From positions 124,001 to 188,000 of the forward strand of contig NZ_QKOB01000001.1 in the NCBI RefSeq assembly GCF_003226535.1: a stretch of 64,000 nucleotides of DNA. The letters run 5' to 3'. Each line of letters opens with the position of its first letter. The first letter of the stretch is position 1. Of this stretch, positions 41,661-50,900 are shown piece after piece. The translations under genes were made by a program, and so were the position numbers. The DNA comes from Meiothermus sp. Pnk-1 (GTDB lineage: Bacteria > Deinococcota > Deinococci > Deinococcales > Thermaceae). The notes under the pieces were generated by a model. That model ran no database searches. It was not told the DNA's origin and was given only the letters and a program-made list of their open reading frames with translations.

Positions 41661-41911
41661 CCCTTGCCCATAACCGCCCACGCCCCCAAAAGGCCGACTT
41701 CGAGCGGCTCAAAAAGCTTTACCTTGAGGTAGAGGAGCTTCGTGCTGCGGGCTGGTGGGACCGGGCGGCGTTCGACCGGTTGTGGCCTCAATTCCTGGAG
41801 GCGGTGGGGGACGAGGGGGACGAGCTCGAGCCCCTGCTGGTGCATTCGCCCCGTGAGTGGTATAGCCAGTACGTTCAGGTTGAACGGGGGCCTGAACTCG
41901 AGCGCCTGTAA
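41657..41911 (+). CDS. Small acidic protein next to MuF-peptidase
   Basis: This 84-residue protein (MTLAHNRPRPQKADFERLKKLYLEVEELRAAGWWDRAAFDRLWPQF) has acidic, Trp-rich helices. The 4-base overlap with the MuF-peptidase gene indicates coupled translation. Its size and place would suit an inhibitor or immunity partner, but there is no sequence proof; a head-assembly helper is equally possible. Confidence 0.6.
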   Translation: MTLAHNRPRPQKADFERLKKLYLEVEELRAAGWWDRAAFDRLWPQFLEAVGDEGDELEPLLVHSPREWYSQYVQVERGPELERL

Positions 41912-41932
41912 GCGCCTTAACCCAAGACCGCC

Positions 41933-42121
41933 ATGTCGGAGAGCTTCGAGGAATGGAAAGTCGCTGCGCCCCAGGAGCATTACCAATACCTGGTGCGACT
42001 GGGCTTTTCCGAGGCCGAGGCCGAGGCCATTAGCGGCCTCATCCCTGGCGAGTGGGTTCGTGCCTCCGAAGTTAGGGCCGACCCCCTCACCCCCGAAGAA
42101 CTCGCCACATACGAAGATTGA
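41933..42121 (+). CDS. Small acidic phage protein, unknown
   Basis: This 62-residue protein (MSESFEEWKVAAPQEHYQYLVRLGFSEAEAEAISGLIPGEWVRA) is predicted helical with a UBA-like LGFSEAEAEAI stretch. No family is recognised. It ends at the second late promoter-leader element and is probably the last gene of the packaging transcript. Confidence 0.55.
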   Translation: MSESFEEWKVAAPQEHYQYLVRLGFSEAEAEAISGLIPGEWVRASEVRADPLTPEELATYED

Positions 42122-42190
42122 ATGTGCTATAGTTAACTCATACATCCCCCTAGGGGAAGGCCCACCGGGCACCTCGAGGGGGATTTTTCT
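42114..42190 (+). promoter_or_regulatory. Late promoter-leader element, copy 2 (attenuator-like)
   Basis: GATTGAATGTGC-TATAGT (the -10 at 42,128-42,133) precedes two alternative structures. One is a short CCCC-CTA-GGGG hairpin (42,146-42,156). The other is a long stem ATCCCCCT (42,144-42,151) / AGGGGGAT (42,177-42,184) enclosing GCCC-ACC-GGGC and followed by TTTTTC. The G-rich 3' arm is also the ribosome site for TTG 42,191. Confidence 0.7.
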
Positions 42191-44437
42191 TTGCTCATTC
42201 GTTCCCACAACCCCACCCACCGCATCCCGCTGCAACTGCGGCAGCTACGCCAGGGCGTAGTGCTGGTGCGGGCCAGCAACGACACGGTGGTGGATGAGTA
42301 CGGTACCACCATCACCGTCGAAGCGCTGATGCGCGACTGGCTGCCGGCGTTCTTGCAGCACCGCACCATCTCCTTGCAGCACAACCTGCCGGAGCTACGG
42401 GGCATCCGGGGAAAGCCCTTCGTAGGGCTGGCCCGGCGGGTAGACTTCGCCCCCCAGCTCGAGGTGGAGGTCGAGGTGCTGGACCCGGAAACCCAAGCCC
42501 TGGTAGACGCGGGCCGGATCACCGGGGCCAGCCTAGAGTTCGTGCCCCTCGAATCCCGCACCCAAGCGGTAGGGGGCAAAGAGAGCGAGGTTTACTACCG
42601 GCTGGCCTCCGAGCCGGAGCTGGCCGGGCTGACCCTCACCGACCTTCCGGCGGTGCCGGGGGCGGAGGTGCTCGAGATTCGGGCCGACATCCTGGCCCCC
42701 TGGCAGTTTGCGGTGGTGGACCCGGCGGTCTTCGAAGCCCGCAGCCTAACAGACGCGGCGCGGCTGATGTGGTTCCCCCACCATGACGCCCGCACCCACG
42801 CGGTGGACGAGGGCCTGCTCGAGCGGGCCCTCTCGGATCTCGAGGCCGGGCGCTTCGAGGTGCCCGCCACCGCGACCCTATCTCGCGAGGAGGTGGCCCG
42901 CCGCGCTCGAGCCCACCTACAACGGCACACGGCCCTAGGCATCGGTATGCGTACTACGGAGGAAAACATGGAAGCAGAACAGGCCCAATCCCAAGCTCCT
43001 AACCAGGAGCGCAGCCAGCAGGTTGACCTCAACATCAACCTCGACTTTCGCACCCCCGCTGAGCGGGCCGCCGGTGTGGCAGAAACCCCCACCGAGCGCG
43101 CGGCTCGGGAGCAGCAGCCCCCGGCCCTCGAGCGCTGGCTTCAGGCCCGCACCGCCCAACTCGAGGCCGAGGGCACCCCGCCGACCCAGGCCGAGGCCCA
43201 GGCGCGGCAGGAACTCGAGGGCAACCCTGAGCTTCGGGAGCGTTTGGAAAGCGCCGAGCGTGAGCCCACCCTCGAGGAACGCGCTGCTCGCGCCGCCGCT
43301 CAGGCCGTCACCGAAGCTCTATCCCGCTTGCCCGAGCCCCCCCTGGCGGTGGTGACCGACGGGGGCGTTTCGGTACGTTCGCGCCGTCAGACTACCGACG
43401 AGATTCTCTCTGAAGTGCTGGCCCGCTCGGTGATCCCCCAGCTTCAGCGGCGCTCTCCCACGCCCACCGAGCGGCAGGAAATCGACAACATCCTGCGCCG
43501 CAACGGGATTGACACCCGCGCCATCAGCGTCGAGGCCAACGGCACGGTCGTTTACAACGAGCTGGCCCGGCAGTTCGTGGTGCGCCCCGAGCCCGACATC
43601 ATCGCTCGCAACCACTGGGCCAGCGTGCCGATGGGCGGCACCAACAAGCGCACTTTCCCCCGCTTCGATCGGGGCGGCATCAGCCACACTTGGGGGCGCA
43701 CCTCCACCACCGCCATCACCGAGAGCGACCCCACCCTGGACACCTTTGAGATCGAGGTCACTGAACTTAACTCCAAGGTAACGGTGCCGGATAGCTTCAG
43801 CCTTTTCAACGCCCAGGGGCCCAGCTTCATTCAGAGCGTGCTGCTCCCAGCCATGCGCGGCGCGGCCCAGTACGAGGAGGACCGGGCGTTCTTTCTCTCT
43901 AACGGCGTAGCTCCCAACCCCACCAAGATTCTGGGGCTGCGCTACAAAACCGGCGTGACCGTGGTGGCTTCCTCTGCTAACGGCGACGCGTTCACCCAGG
44001 ACATTCTCACCAGCTTGCTGCGGGCCATGCCCGTGCGCTATCGCAGCGACGTCAATCGGCTGGCGTACTATCTGCCGGTAGCCCTGGGCGACGACTACGG
44101 CGACATCCTGGCCGCTCGGCAGACCCCTGGAGGGGATGCTTGGCTGCAGCGCTTCGCCAATCAGCCCGGCCCCATGCCCATCGGCGTGCACCGGGGCATC
44201 CCGATTTACTCCGTGCCCCACCTGCCCACCAACGAGACCCAGGGCAGCAGCAGCAACGCCGCCACCATCTATCTGGTGCACCGCGATATTCCGGTGATCG
44301 GGGACGCGCTTTCCATCCGCATCGAGCCCTACCGCCGGGAGAACTTTATCAACGTGCTGCAGCTGCAGGAGTTCGTGGGCCTGGGCTACCAGTGGCCGGA
44401 TGCCATCGTGCGCCGCTCCGGCGTGCTGCCCAAGTAG
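42191..44437 (+). CDS. Fused prohead protease - scaffold - major capsid protein
   Basis: This single 748-residue chain begins at TTG. Residues 1-230 are an HK97/S78-type prohead serine protease: His in TISLQHNLPELRG and Ser in GRITGASLEFVPL. Residues about 260-380 are Ala/Glu/Gln-rich, coiled and charged, as in the scaffolding delta domain. Residues 390-748 are an HK97-fold capsid protein (IDNILRRNGIDTRAI, PMGGTNKRTFPRF, DRAFFLSNGVAPNPTKILGL, FINVLQLQEFVGLGYQWPDAIV). Such phages usually encode protease and capsid separately; here they are one polypeptide that presumably self-cleaves after assembly. Confidence 0.9.
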   Translation: MLIRSHNPTHRIPLQLRQLRQGVVLVRASNDTVVDEYGTTITVEALMRDWLPAFLQHRTISLQHNLPELRGIRGKPFVGLARRVDFAPQLEVEVEVLDPETQALVDAGRITGASLEFVPLESRTQAVGGKESEVYYRLASEPELAGLTLTDLPAVPGAEVLEIRADILAPWQFAVVDPAVFEARSLTDAARLMWFPHHDARTHAVDEGLLERALSDLEAGRFEVPATATLSREEVARRARAHLQRHTALGIGMRTTEENMEAEQAQSQAPNQERSQQVDLNINLDFRTPAERAAGVAETPTERAAREQQPPALERWLQARTAQLEAEGTPPTQAEAQARQELEGNPELRERLESAEREPTLEERAARAAAQAVTEALSRLPEPPLAVVTDGGVSVRSRRQTTDEILSEVLARSVIPQLQRRSPTPTERQEIDNILRRNGIDTRAISVEANGTVVYNELARQFVVRPEPDIIARNHWASVPMGGTNKRTFPRFDRGGISHTWGRTSTTAITESDPTLDTFEIEVTELNSKVTVPDSFSLFNAQGPSFIQSVLLPAMRGAAQYEEDRAFFLSNGVAPNPTKILGLRYKTGVTVVASSANGDAFTQDILTSLLRAMPVRYRSDVNRLAYYLPVALGDDYGDILAARQTPGGDAWLQRFANQPGPMPIGVHRGIPIYSVPHLPTNETQGSSSNAATIYLVHRDIPVIGDALSIRIEPYRRENFINVLQLQEFVGLGYQWPDAIVRRSGVLPK

Positions 44438-44447
44438 GGGGTAACGC

Positions 44448-44678
44448 ATGGCTAAGAAGAACGAGAAAGCCGAAACCCTCAAGACCACCCCGGCCCCCGA
44501 GGGGCTGGTGCCGGTGCGGCTCAAGGCCGACGCGCCCTACGGCCGTGTGGTGGTGGGCACCGTCGTGGTCGAGCGCACCAAGTCGGCGGGTGCCGACTGG
44601 CCGCTCATTCCTGCGGCGGAACTCGAGCGCTTGAGCGAAGAGTACGCCCTCGAGGCCGTACCCGCCGACGAGGAGTAA
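44448..44678 (+). CDS. Small protein between capsid and connector genes
   Basis: This 76-residue protein (MAKKNEKAETLKTTPAPEGLVPVRLKADAPYGRVVVGTVVVERTK) has a basic N-terminus and a beta-rich middle. The position suggests a head-decoration or joining protein. No family is recognised. The next gene follows after 1 base. Confidence 0.6.
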   Translation: MAKKNEKAETLKTTPAPEGLVPVRLKADAPYGRVVVGTVVVERTKSAGADWPLIPAAELERLSEEYALEAVPADEE

Positions 44679-44679
44679 C

Positions 44680-45234
44680 GTGGGCTGGCTCGCTCCCTAT
44701 GCCGATGACCTGCTCCGGATGGCGGGTTATCCTTCCCCGCATCCCCTGGCCGGGGATGCACTGACCTATGCCGAGCAAGCCATCGAGGGCTACACCCGCC
44801 GCGTGTGGGGCTCGAGCCAGCCTTTCATTCAGCGCGTCTATCTGAGCGCTAAATCCTACGTCCTGCCCCTGCCGCCGGATGTTACCAGCGTCGCTACCAT
44901 CAACGGCGAGCCCGCGCCCGCCGGTATCACCTGGACCCTCACCGCCCTGGGGCTCGAGGCCACCGACGCCGAGGGCCGATTGGTGGCCTGGGCCCCCGGC
45001 GTGTGGACGGTGGCCGGGCAGCGGGGCAGCGCCGCCATCCCCCAGGGGGTGCTCAAAGCGGCCAGCTTGCTGATCAACGCCTACCTGGGCCTCTCCGACG
45101 CGCAGCGCAGCCAGATGGCGACCGCCAGCCGGGGTGATCTCAGCTATTCCATGCGCTACGCCCAGCTCAGCGTGCCGGAAGCTGAAACCTATCTGGCTCC
45201 CTACGTCAACCGCATCGCTGGAGGGCTGGCATGA
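44680..45234 (+). CDS. Head-tail connector (HK97 gp6-like)
   Basis: This 184-residue protein (GTG start with GACGAGGAG upstream) reads MGWLAPYADDLLRMAGYPSPHPLAGDALTYAEQAIEGYTRRVWGSS. It continues with LPLPPDVTSVATINGEPA and GVLKAASLLINAYLGLSDAQRSQM. This layout of N-terminal helix, beta insertion and C-terminal helix is that of gp6-type adaptor proteins. It overlaps the next gene by 4 bases. Confidence 0.72.
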   Translation: MGWLAPYADDLLRMAGYPSPHPLAGDALTYAEQAIEGYTRRVWGSSQPFIQRVYLSAKSYVLPLPPDVTSVATINGEPAPAGITWTLTALGLEATDAEGRLVAWAPGVWTVAGQRGSAAIPQGVLKAASLLINAYLGLSDAQRSQMATASRGDLSYSMRYAQLSVPEAETYLAPYVNRIAGGLA

Positions 45235-45557
45235 ATAACGTGCTTGCCAGGATTTACACCACCAAGCAGCGCCTCGACGCAGGATTCCGCGTGGATGAGA
45301 TCGGTGCGTTGCTGCTCGAGCAGCCCGCTCAGCTCGTCAGCCCTACCCGTCCCTGGGAGCGGGCCGCTGCGCTGGAGGGCATTTTCTCCGCCACGCTCTA
45401 CGTGCAAAGCGCCGAGGATTTGACCCCATCCGACATCGCGGTAACCGAAGACCTCGCCAGCGGCCAATCCCGCCAGTGGCGGATTCTGCGCCACGCCAAC
45501 AGCGGCCCGGAATGGCGGCTCGAGCTGGCCTCGAGGGAGGTGCGCCGTGGCCCTTGA
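45231..45557 (+). CDS. Head-closure/stopper-like protein
   Basis: This 108-residue beta-rich protein (MNNVLARIYTTKQRLDAGFRVDEIGALLLEQPAQL) includes IFSATLYVQSAEDLTPSDIAVTEDLASGQSRQWRILRHAN. Order after the connector and before the gp10-like gene, plus size, suggests the stopper. There is no decisive motif. It overlaps the next gene by 11 bases. Confidence 0.6.
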   Translation: MNNVLARIYTTKQRLDAGFRVDEIGALLLEQPAQLVSPTRPWERAAALEGIFSATLYVQSAEDLTPSDIAVTEDLASGQSRQWRILRHANSGPEWRLELASREVRRGP

Positions 45558-46086
45558 TCCCAGCGTTCGCGCCAAGCTGCGCCGCAAGCTCACGGCGGGG
45601 CTGGTGAGCGTGGCGGTAGAACTCACCAACGAAGCCAAGGTGCGGGCCACCCGCCACGTGGACACTGGCGAGCGTCGTAACTCCATCACCCACGCCGAAC
45701 TACCCAACGGTTCGGTGGTTTGGGGACTACCCGGCAACGTCAAAAACGCGGCCCTTGAACTAGGGTTCCGCCCTCACTGGGTGCCAGCAGCATACATTGG
45801 CGTCTGGATGCGACGGCACGGATTGAATAGTCGGAAGCTAACTCGTCGAGTCGCCGGGCTCTACGTAGGCGGGCCGGGATCGCGGCTGGATAGCGGCCCC
45901 GGCGGGGCCAGCGGCATCCGCCGGATCGGCAACAAGAACGTGTTTGGGCGCTGGCGCACTCGGGGCGAGGTCAGCCGTTACCTCGCGCCGGGGAAGGTGG
46001 GCCATAGCGTGCTGCGGCACACCGTGGCTACACGGCTAAAGTCGATTGCGCCCGCCGCTTTCGTCAGGGGGTATCAGCGTGGCTAG
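45547..46086 (+). CDS. HK97 gp10-like neck protein
   Basis: This 179-residue protein (GTG start, GGGAGGTGCGCC upstream) has LTAGLVSVAVELTNEAKVRATRHVDTGERRNSITHAEL, the usual start of gp10-like head-tail proteins (KxxVPVDTGxLRxSI-type). It then has a long Arg/Gly-rich insertion and GKVGHSVLRHTVATRLKSIAPAAF. It overlaps the next start by 8 bases. Confidence 0.7.
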   Translation: MALDPSVRAKLRRKLTAGLVSVAVELTNEAKVRATRHVDTGERRNSITHAELPNGSVVWGLPGNVKNAALELGFRPHWVPAAYIGVWMRRHGLNSRKLTRRVAGLYVGGPGSRLDSGPGGASGIRRIGNKNVFGRWRTRGEVSRYLAPGKVGHSVLRHTVATRLKSIAPAAFVRGYQRG

Positions 46087-46513
46087 CATTCAAGCCGCCG
46101 CGTTGCGGCAATTTTACGCCGCGCTCGAGAGTTACCCGCCCCTGGTGGCCCTCACCGGCCACGTGCTGGGGGCTTCCACCCTCGACGCGGGGGCCCGGAT
46201 CATCGGGGACTCGGTGCGGCTTCGCCCCCATCCCATCCCCGGCGTGGTGCTGGGGCTGGGCAGCCGCAACCAGGGCGGCAAAGCCACGACGCACGAAGCC
46301 CTGCGGGACTGGGAGGTCAATCTGCTGGTCTGGGCTGAAGACGTGTTCCAAGCCGCAGAGATCGCTGAGGAGATCGAGAACTTCTGCTCCCTGGCCCGTT
46401 GGGAAATGGGCCCGCTGCGTCAGGCGCAGTGGGTCTCGAGCCAGCAAATGGAGCTTACGCAGGATCAGGAATACATCAGCGTGCTGGTTACGGTGCGCTT
46501 ACGCATCGCATAG
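46079..46513 (+). CDS. Tail terminator/completion-type protein
   Basis: The 144-residue protein (GTG start) includes ALRQFYAALESYPPLVALTGHVLGAS, DSVRLRPHPIPGVVLGLGSRNQGG and a beta-rich end (YISVLVTVRLRIA). The pattern and position before the tail tube fit a tail terminator (gpU-like). Function is inferred mostly from order. Confidence 0.65.
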   Translation: MASIQAAALRQFYAALESYPPLVALTGHVLGASTLDAGARIIGDSVRLRPHPIPGVVLGLGSRNQGGKATTHEALRDWEVNLLVWAEDVFQAAEIAEEIENFCSLARWEMGPLRQAQWVSSQQMELTQDQEYISVLVTVRLRIA

Positions 46514-46521
46514 GAGGACAC

Positions 46522-47310
46522 ATGGGACGTTCGGCGGTAGACACCAACAAAATCGGATTCAGTGCGGGGGCCCGCATGTTCGAGGGCCCGGTAGGGGCCA
46601 GTGAAGCCAGTCTGCGCCCCCTGGGGCTCTTGGGGGCTGACGCTACCCTCAACATCGGGCAGACCACCAAGCAGAAGCAGGATCGGGCCCCGTTGGTGGT
46701 GGTGAAGCAGGCCATCAACCAGCAGTCGGCGCAGATCCAGGTGGTGCTGCACGAGATCACTCAGGACAACCTGCGCCTGGCCTTCGGACTCGAGGACTCC
46801 GACCTCACCGCCCTGGCCGGGGGTGACGTGGTGGTGACCAACGAGCAGGTTGTGTTGGACGCCAACGGCAACGGGGTGCTGGCCAATCCGGTCAAGACCT
46901 CGGTAGCCCCGGTAGTGACCAACGTCGGCGGCACCACCACCTACGTGGCCGGGACCGATTACATCTTCATTCCCCGCGACCAGTTCGGGCGCAGCGTGAT
47001 CTATCGGCTCTCCACCGGGGCTATCCCGGCTCAGGCCACGCTCGAGGTGGATTACACCTGGACCCGCACCGCGCGGGTGGAGTTCCCCATCGGCTCGCGT
47101 ACCACTGTGGTGGAGCGCAAGATCAAGCTGGAGGAAGAGTACTCTGACGGCCGCAAGCTGGTGGCCATCTTCTACCGGGCCGTCTTGAGCATCAACGGGA
47201 ACATCACCGTCAACACCGACGGCGAAAACGGCATGAGCGTGCCGGTCACGGTAGATGGGCTCTACGATCCCACCCAGAACAAGATCGTTTCGATTTACCT
47301 GGAGGGCTAG
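46522..47310 (+). CDS. Major tail tube protein
   Basis: The 262-residue protein (MGRSAVDTNKIGFSAGARMFEGPVG) is rich in beta-strands (AQIQVVLHEITQDNLRLAFGL, GRSVIYRLSTGAIPAQATLEVDYTWTRTARVEFPIG, ISINGNI-type NITVNTDG). The fold type and its place before the tail chaperone and tape measure identify the tube. TAGGAGGAC precedes ATG 46,522. The stop shares bases with the next GTG start. Confidence 0.8.
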   Translation: MGRSAVDTNKIGFSAGARMFEGPVGASEASLRPLGLLGADATLNIGQTTKQKQDRAPLVVVKQAINQQSAQIQVVLHEITQDNLRLAFGLEDSDLTALAGGDVVVTNEQVVLDANGNGVLANPVKTSVAPVVTNVGGTTTYVAGTDYIFIPRDQFGRSVIYRLSTGAIPAQATLEVDYTWTRTARVEFPIGSRTTVVERKIKLEEEYSDGRKLVAIFYRAVLSINGNITVNTDGENGMSVPVTVDGLYDPTQNKIVSIYLEG

Positions 47311-47795
47311 TGGCTAGCCAGGCCAAGTTAATCGAGGAATTACGCGCCCGCGTGGCCGAACTGGAAGCCCGTCTGGCCGCGCTCGAGCCCGCCCCCGGCT
47401 CCACCTCCGGCCAGCCGGGGGAGGTGCGTGTAGGGGGCCAGGTGGTGCGGCTCAAGCCGCTTTCCCCGGCCCAGTGGGTGCTTGCCCTCAAGGAAATCCC
47501 CGGCTTCTTGCTGGCGTACGCCGTGCAGGAAGCGCGGGGGCAGGAACCCGAGGAAGCCCTGCTCGAGCGGCTGGTGAACACCGCCCGGCAGTGGGTAGTA
47601 GCCTGCGCCCTGGATCCCTGCGACCCGGCGATGCTCACGATCCCCGAAGCCCAGCAAGTGCTCGTGGAGGTGAGCCGCCAGAACGGGCTGGATGCCCAAC
47701 TGGCGGAGTTTTTTCGTCAGCGACTCAGCCAAGCTGCTGGATCAAGCGGCGCGGCGCTACGGGATGCGGCCCAGCCAGATGCTCGGGCTAACTGA
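47310..47795 (+). CDS. Tail assembly chaperone, upstream frame (gpG-like)
   Basis: This 161-residue protein starts GTG; an N-terminal coiled coil (KLIEELRARVAELEARLAAL) is followed by a helical domain (LSPAQWVLALKEIPGFLLAYAVQEARG). It overlaps a second frame (47,692-47,916), and a TTTTTTC run at 47,709-47,715 lies inside the overlap. The pair precedes the tape measure, as expected for G/GT proteins. Normal termination gives G; a shift would give a fusion of about 200 residues. Confidence 0.75.
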   Translation: MASQAKLIEELRARVAELEARLAALEPAPGSTSGQPGEVRVGGQVVRLKPLSPAQWVLALKEIPGFLLAYAVQEARGQEPEEALLERLVNTARQWVVACALDPCDPAMLTIPEAQQVLVEVSRQNGLDAQLAEFFRQRLSQAAGSSGAALRDAAQPDARAN

Positions 47796-47916
47796 CCCCC
47801 GCCAAGCGTTAGCGTTTGACCTTGGGCTAGCCGACCACAGCATGCGCTGGGAACTCGAGCAGGGGCTGGGGGAGTTCTGGTGGATTAGCATTTTGCGGGC
47901 CTTCACCGGCAAATAG
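47692..47916 (+). CDS. Tail assembly chaperone, downstream frame (gpT-like), probably made by frameshift
   Basis: This frame encodes SFFVSDSAKLLDQAARRYGMRPSQMLGLTDPRQALAFDLGLADHSMRWELEQGLG..., which resembles the T part of G-T chaperones. An ATG at 47,692 exists but has no ribosome site, and the frame is closed upstream by TGA near 47,672. Expression by +1 (or -2) shifting at GAG-TTT-TTT-CGT is more likely: the shifted frame reads TTT-TTC, cognate to the same tRNA-Phe. Confidence 0.65.
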   Translation: MPNWRSFFVSDSAKLLDQAARRYGMRPSQMLGLTDPRQALAFDLGLADHSMRWELEQGLGEFWWISILRAFTGK

Positions 47917-47924
47917 GGGGGACT

Positions 47925-50900
47925 GTGGCCGAGCAGCTAAACCTGGGAGACCTCATCTATAGGTTGGGCTTCGCTAACGAGGATGAGTTCCTACAAGCCC
48001 TGCAGCGGGTGCTGGGCCAAGCTGAAGCCAAAGCCAAATCGGGCGGCGGCGCGGGCGGCCGCGAGTTCGGGGAAGCGTTCAGCACCGAAGCCAAAAAAGC
48101 CATCGGCCCAGGGGATCAGCTGGTGCGTTCGCTGGGGCTGGATGCGGTAGGCGTATTTCTGGGCAACGCTCTGTATAACGCTTTCCAGAACGCCCTGGGG
48201 GCCACCAAACAGTTCATCGGACAATCCGTGCAGGAGTTCGCCCGCTACGAGCAAGGGCTGGTCCAGCTCAAATTGGCCGGGGAGCAAAACCTGGGGGCCG
48301 CCGCCGCCAAGATCAGAGAGATTGCCGAAGCGTCGAAAGTCTTTAGCGAAACCGACGTGAGCCTCACCCTGGGCGAATTGGTCAAAGCCGGATACGACGC
48401 CAGCACCGCGATGGAGTTGACGGCCAAATCCACCAATCTGGCCGCCGCCGAAATCAACTCCGCCACCGGGAAATTTCTCGACCTCACCGACTCCGCCAAG
48501 GCGGTGTCGGATATCGTCTCCGGGCTGGGCTATAACATAAACGAAGCCGGACGGATTATAGACGTGCTGGGCAAGACCGCCCAGGATTCGAAGCTGTCGC
48601 TAGCCGACCTGGTGCCGGCCATCGCTAGCGTAGCAGGTACAGCCAAGAGCGTGGGGCTCGAGGTCGAGGACCTAGGGGCGACCTTCGCTGCGCTCAAAGA
48701 CAAAGGAATCCCCGCTGCGGAAGCAGCCACCGGGCTGCGTTCGGTCATCAACTCGTTGATTCAGCCCCCGGCAACCGCCAAAGATGCGTTCGAAAAGCTG
48801 GGGCTCACCATCTTGAAAGCCGACGGGACCACCCGCAGCTACGCCGAAGTCTTACAAAATCTCAATCGGGTAGCCGCCGGGCCCAGGGGGATTCAGCTAT
48901 TGGCCCAGGGGATGGACACCTTCGCCCTCAACACCGCTGTAGCCTTGGGCAAATCCGCTAACGCTATCGGGGACTTCAGAAAGGGGCTGGAGAGTGCCAG
49001 CGGAGCCACCGAGCAGTTAGCCAATACCCTCAAGGACACCGCTTTGGGCAAGTTCCAGCAGCTTGAAGCGGAAATCGCCAACACCCGCCGGGAGATCGGG
49101 CAAAATTTGCAACCCGCCATCGCCCTGTTCCTGGAAAACGTGGCAGGGCCGTTCGCCCGCTGGGTGGGGAACGTTGCCGCCGGATTCCGTGAAGCCACGG
49201 AAGCGGCCAGGGACTACCGCCGGGAAATCGAATCTGTACGAAATGGCACCGCCCCGGTGGCTTCCCAGGTGCGGCTCCTACGGGAAGCGGTGCAGCAGCT
49301 CGAGAAGACCACCAGCCCGGAGGGACAGCCGCTAAAGGTTGGACCGATCACGGTGGGACGTTTTTTCGTCACCGGCTCGCTCGAGGGCGACCTAAAGCTA
49401 CTCGAGGAACAGCGTCGCAGACTTCAGGAAGCTGAAGCGAAATTACAGGCGGCTAACGCTAAAACGCCGCCTCCGCGTAAGGAATCCCCACCGTCTCCAA
49501 AACCGCTTGCCATTCCCGACATCTCCCCCGGCAAAGACAAGAAATCCGAAGACGCCGTAGTCAAGCAAGCCCGCGAGCTGCAGGACCAGCTAAAGATTCT
49601 CCAGGACCGCTTTTCCCTGGGGCGGCTTTCCGCCGAGCAATACCGCGCCGAGCTAGAGAAGCTGGGGCGGCAGCTTCAAGCTCTCGAGAAATCCGCCACC
49701 ACCACCGAGCGCAAATCGGCGGTGCTGGGCGGGCTGGCCGATGTCAAAAAGACCCTCGAGGATATTTCCAAATCGAATTTTGAAACGCGCATAAAAGCCC
49801 TCAGCGATGAGCTAGAGCGACAAAAAACGCTCTTTTCCGACACCCGTAACGTCAACCAGTATGCGGGCGCATTAGCGAGCTTGGAGAAGAAAGCGCAGGC
49901 CCTGGGGCGAGCGGCCACCACGGAGCAGGCAAAAAAGGGCGTTGACGACCTGCTCAAACAGATCAGCACAGGGCGCAAGGAGTTGCAGAAAACCCTCGAG
50001 GAAAGCGGCACCCAAGCCGCAGAGTTCCTATCCCAGCAAGCCCTGGCCCGGCTGCAATCCCTCTACGGCGACGGAATACAAGCCACCCTGGCCGCCGTGC
50101 GCCGCAGCTACCCCGACTTCAAGAGCGCTTTTGAAGACCTGCTCAAAACTGGCTTGAAGTTTGACGCCGCCCAAATGCTGGCCGCACTGGCGTTTCCCTC
50201 GAGCTTCATCAATTCCCTGGGCGATACCTGGGGCCAGGGGCTGAGCACGGCCGCCCAGCGGGCGGGGGAGCGAGCCCTGGATGAGTTCTATCAAATCCCC
50301 GAGCGGCTGCAGAAACAGACCGATGCGGTGATGCTCCGACTGCGGGTGAGCGAGATGACCCCCGAGGAGCTGTTGGGGCTCTCGCCGCAACTGCTGGAGC
50401 AGTATGTCAAGGAACTCGAGCAGTACGGCATAGACGCGGAAAACGAGATCGACCGGCTCAAGACGGCCATCGCCACCCTCACCGCCGATCCCGCCGTAAT
50501 CGAGCGGGCCATCCGGGAGAGCGCCGAGTACGGCGACGAGATCGTCAAAACCGGGCGCAAGGTGGCCGACGGCGCCGACTACGCTAAAACCGGGCTGGAC
50601 GAGTTCAGGAAATCCCTGGAAACCCTAGCCGCAGCGGCCGGTACCCCCCTGGCCGCTATCGAGCAGCTAGCCGTGCTGGAGGGGAATCTCAAAGACGCGC
50701 TGGCCCTGGGGTTCTCTTCGCCCCAGGAAGCCGAGCGAGCCCAGGCCCAGCTCGAGATCGTCTCCAATTTGCTGGATAAGCTCACCAACTCTCTGCGCGG
50801 CACCGAAGCCCCGCTCGACCGCTTTGTACGCAAACAAGGGGAAATGCGGGACGGCCTGCAAGTGACTATCGAGGGCAATCTATCCGACGATTCCCTCAGC

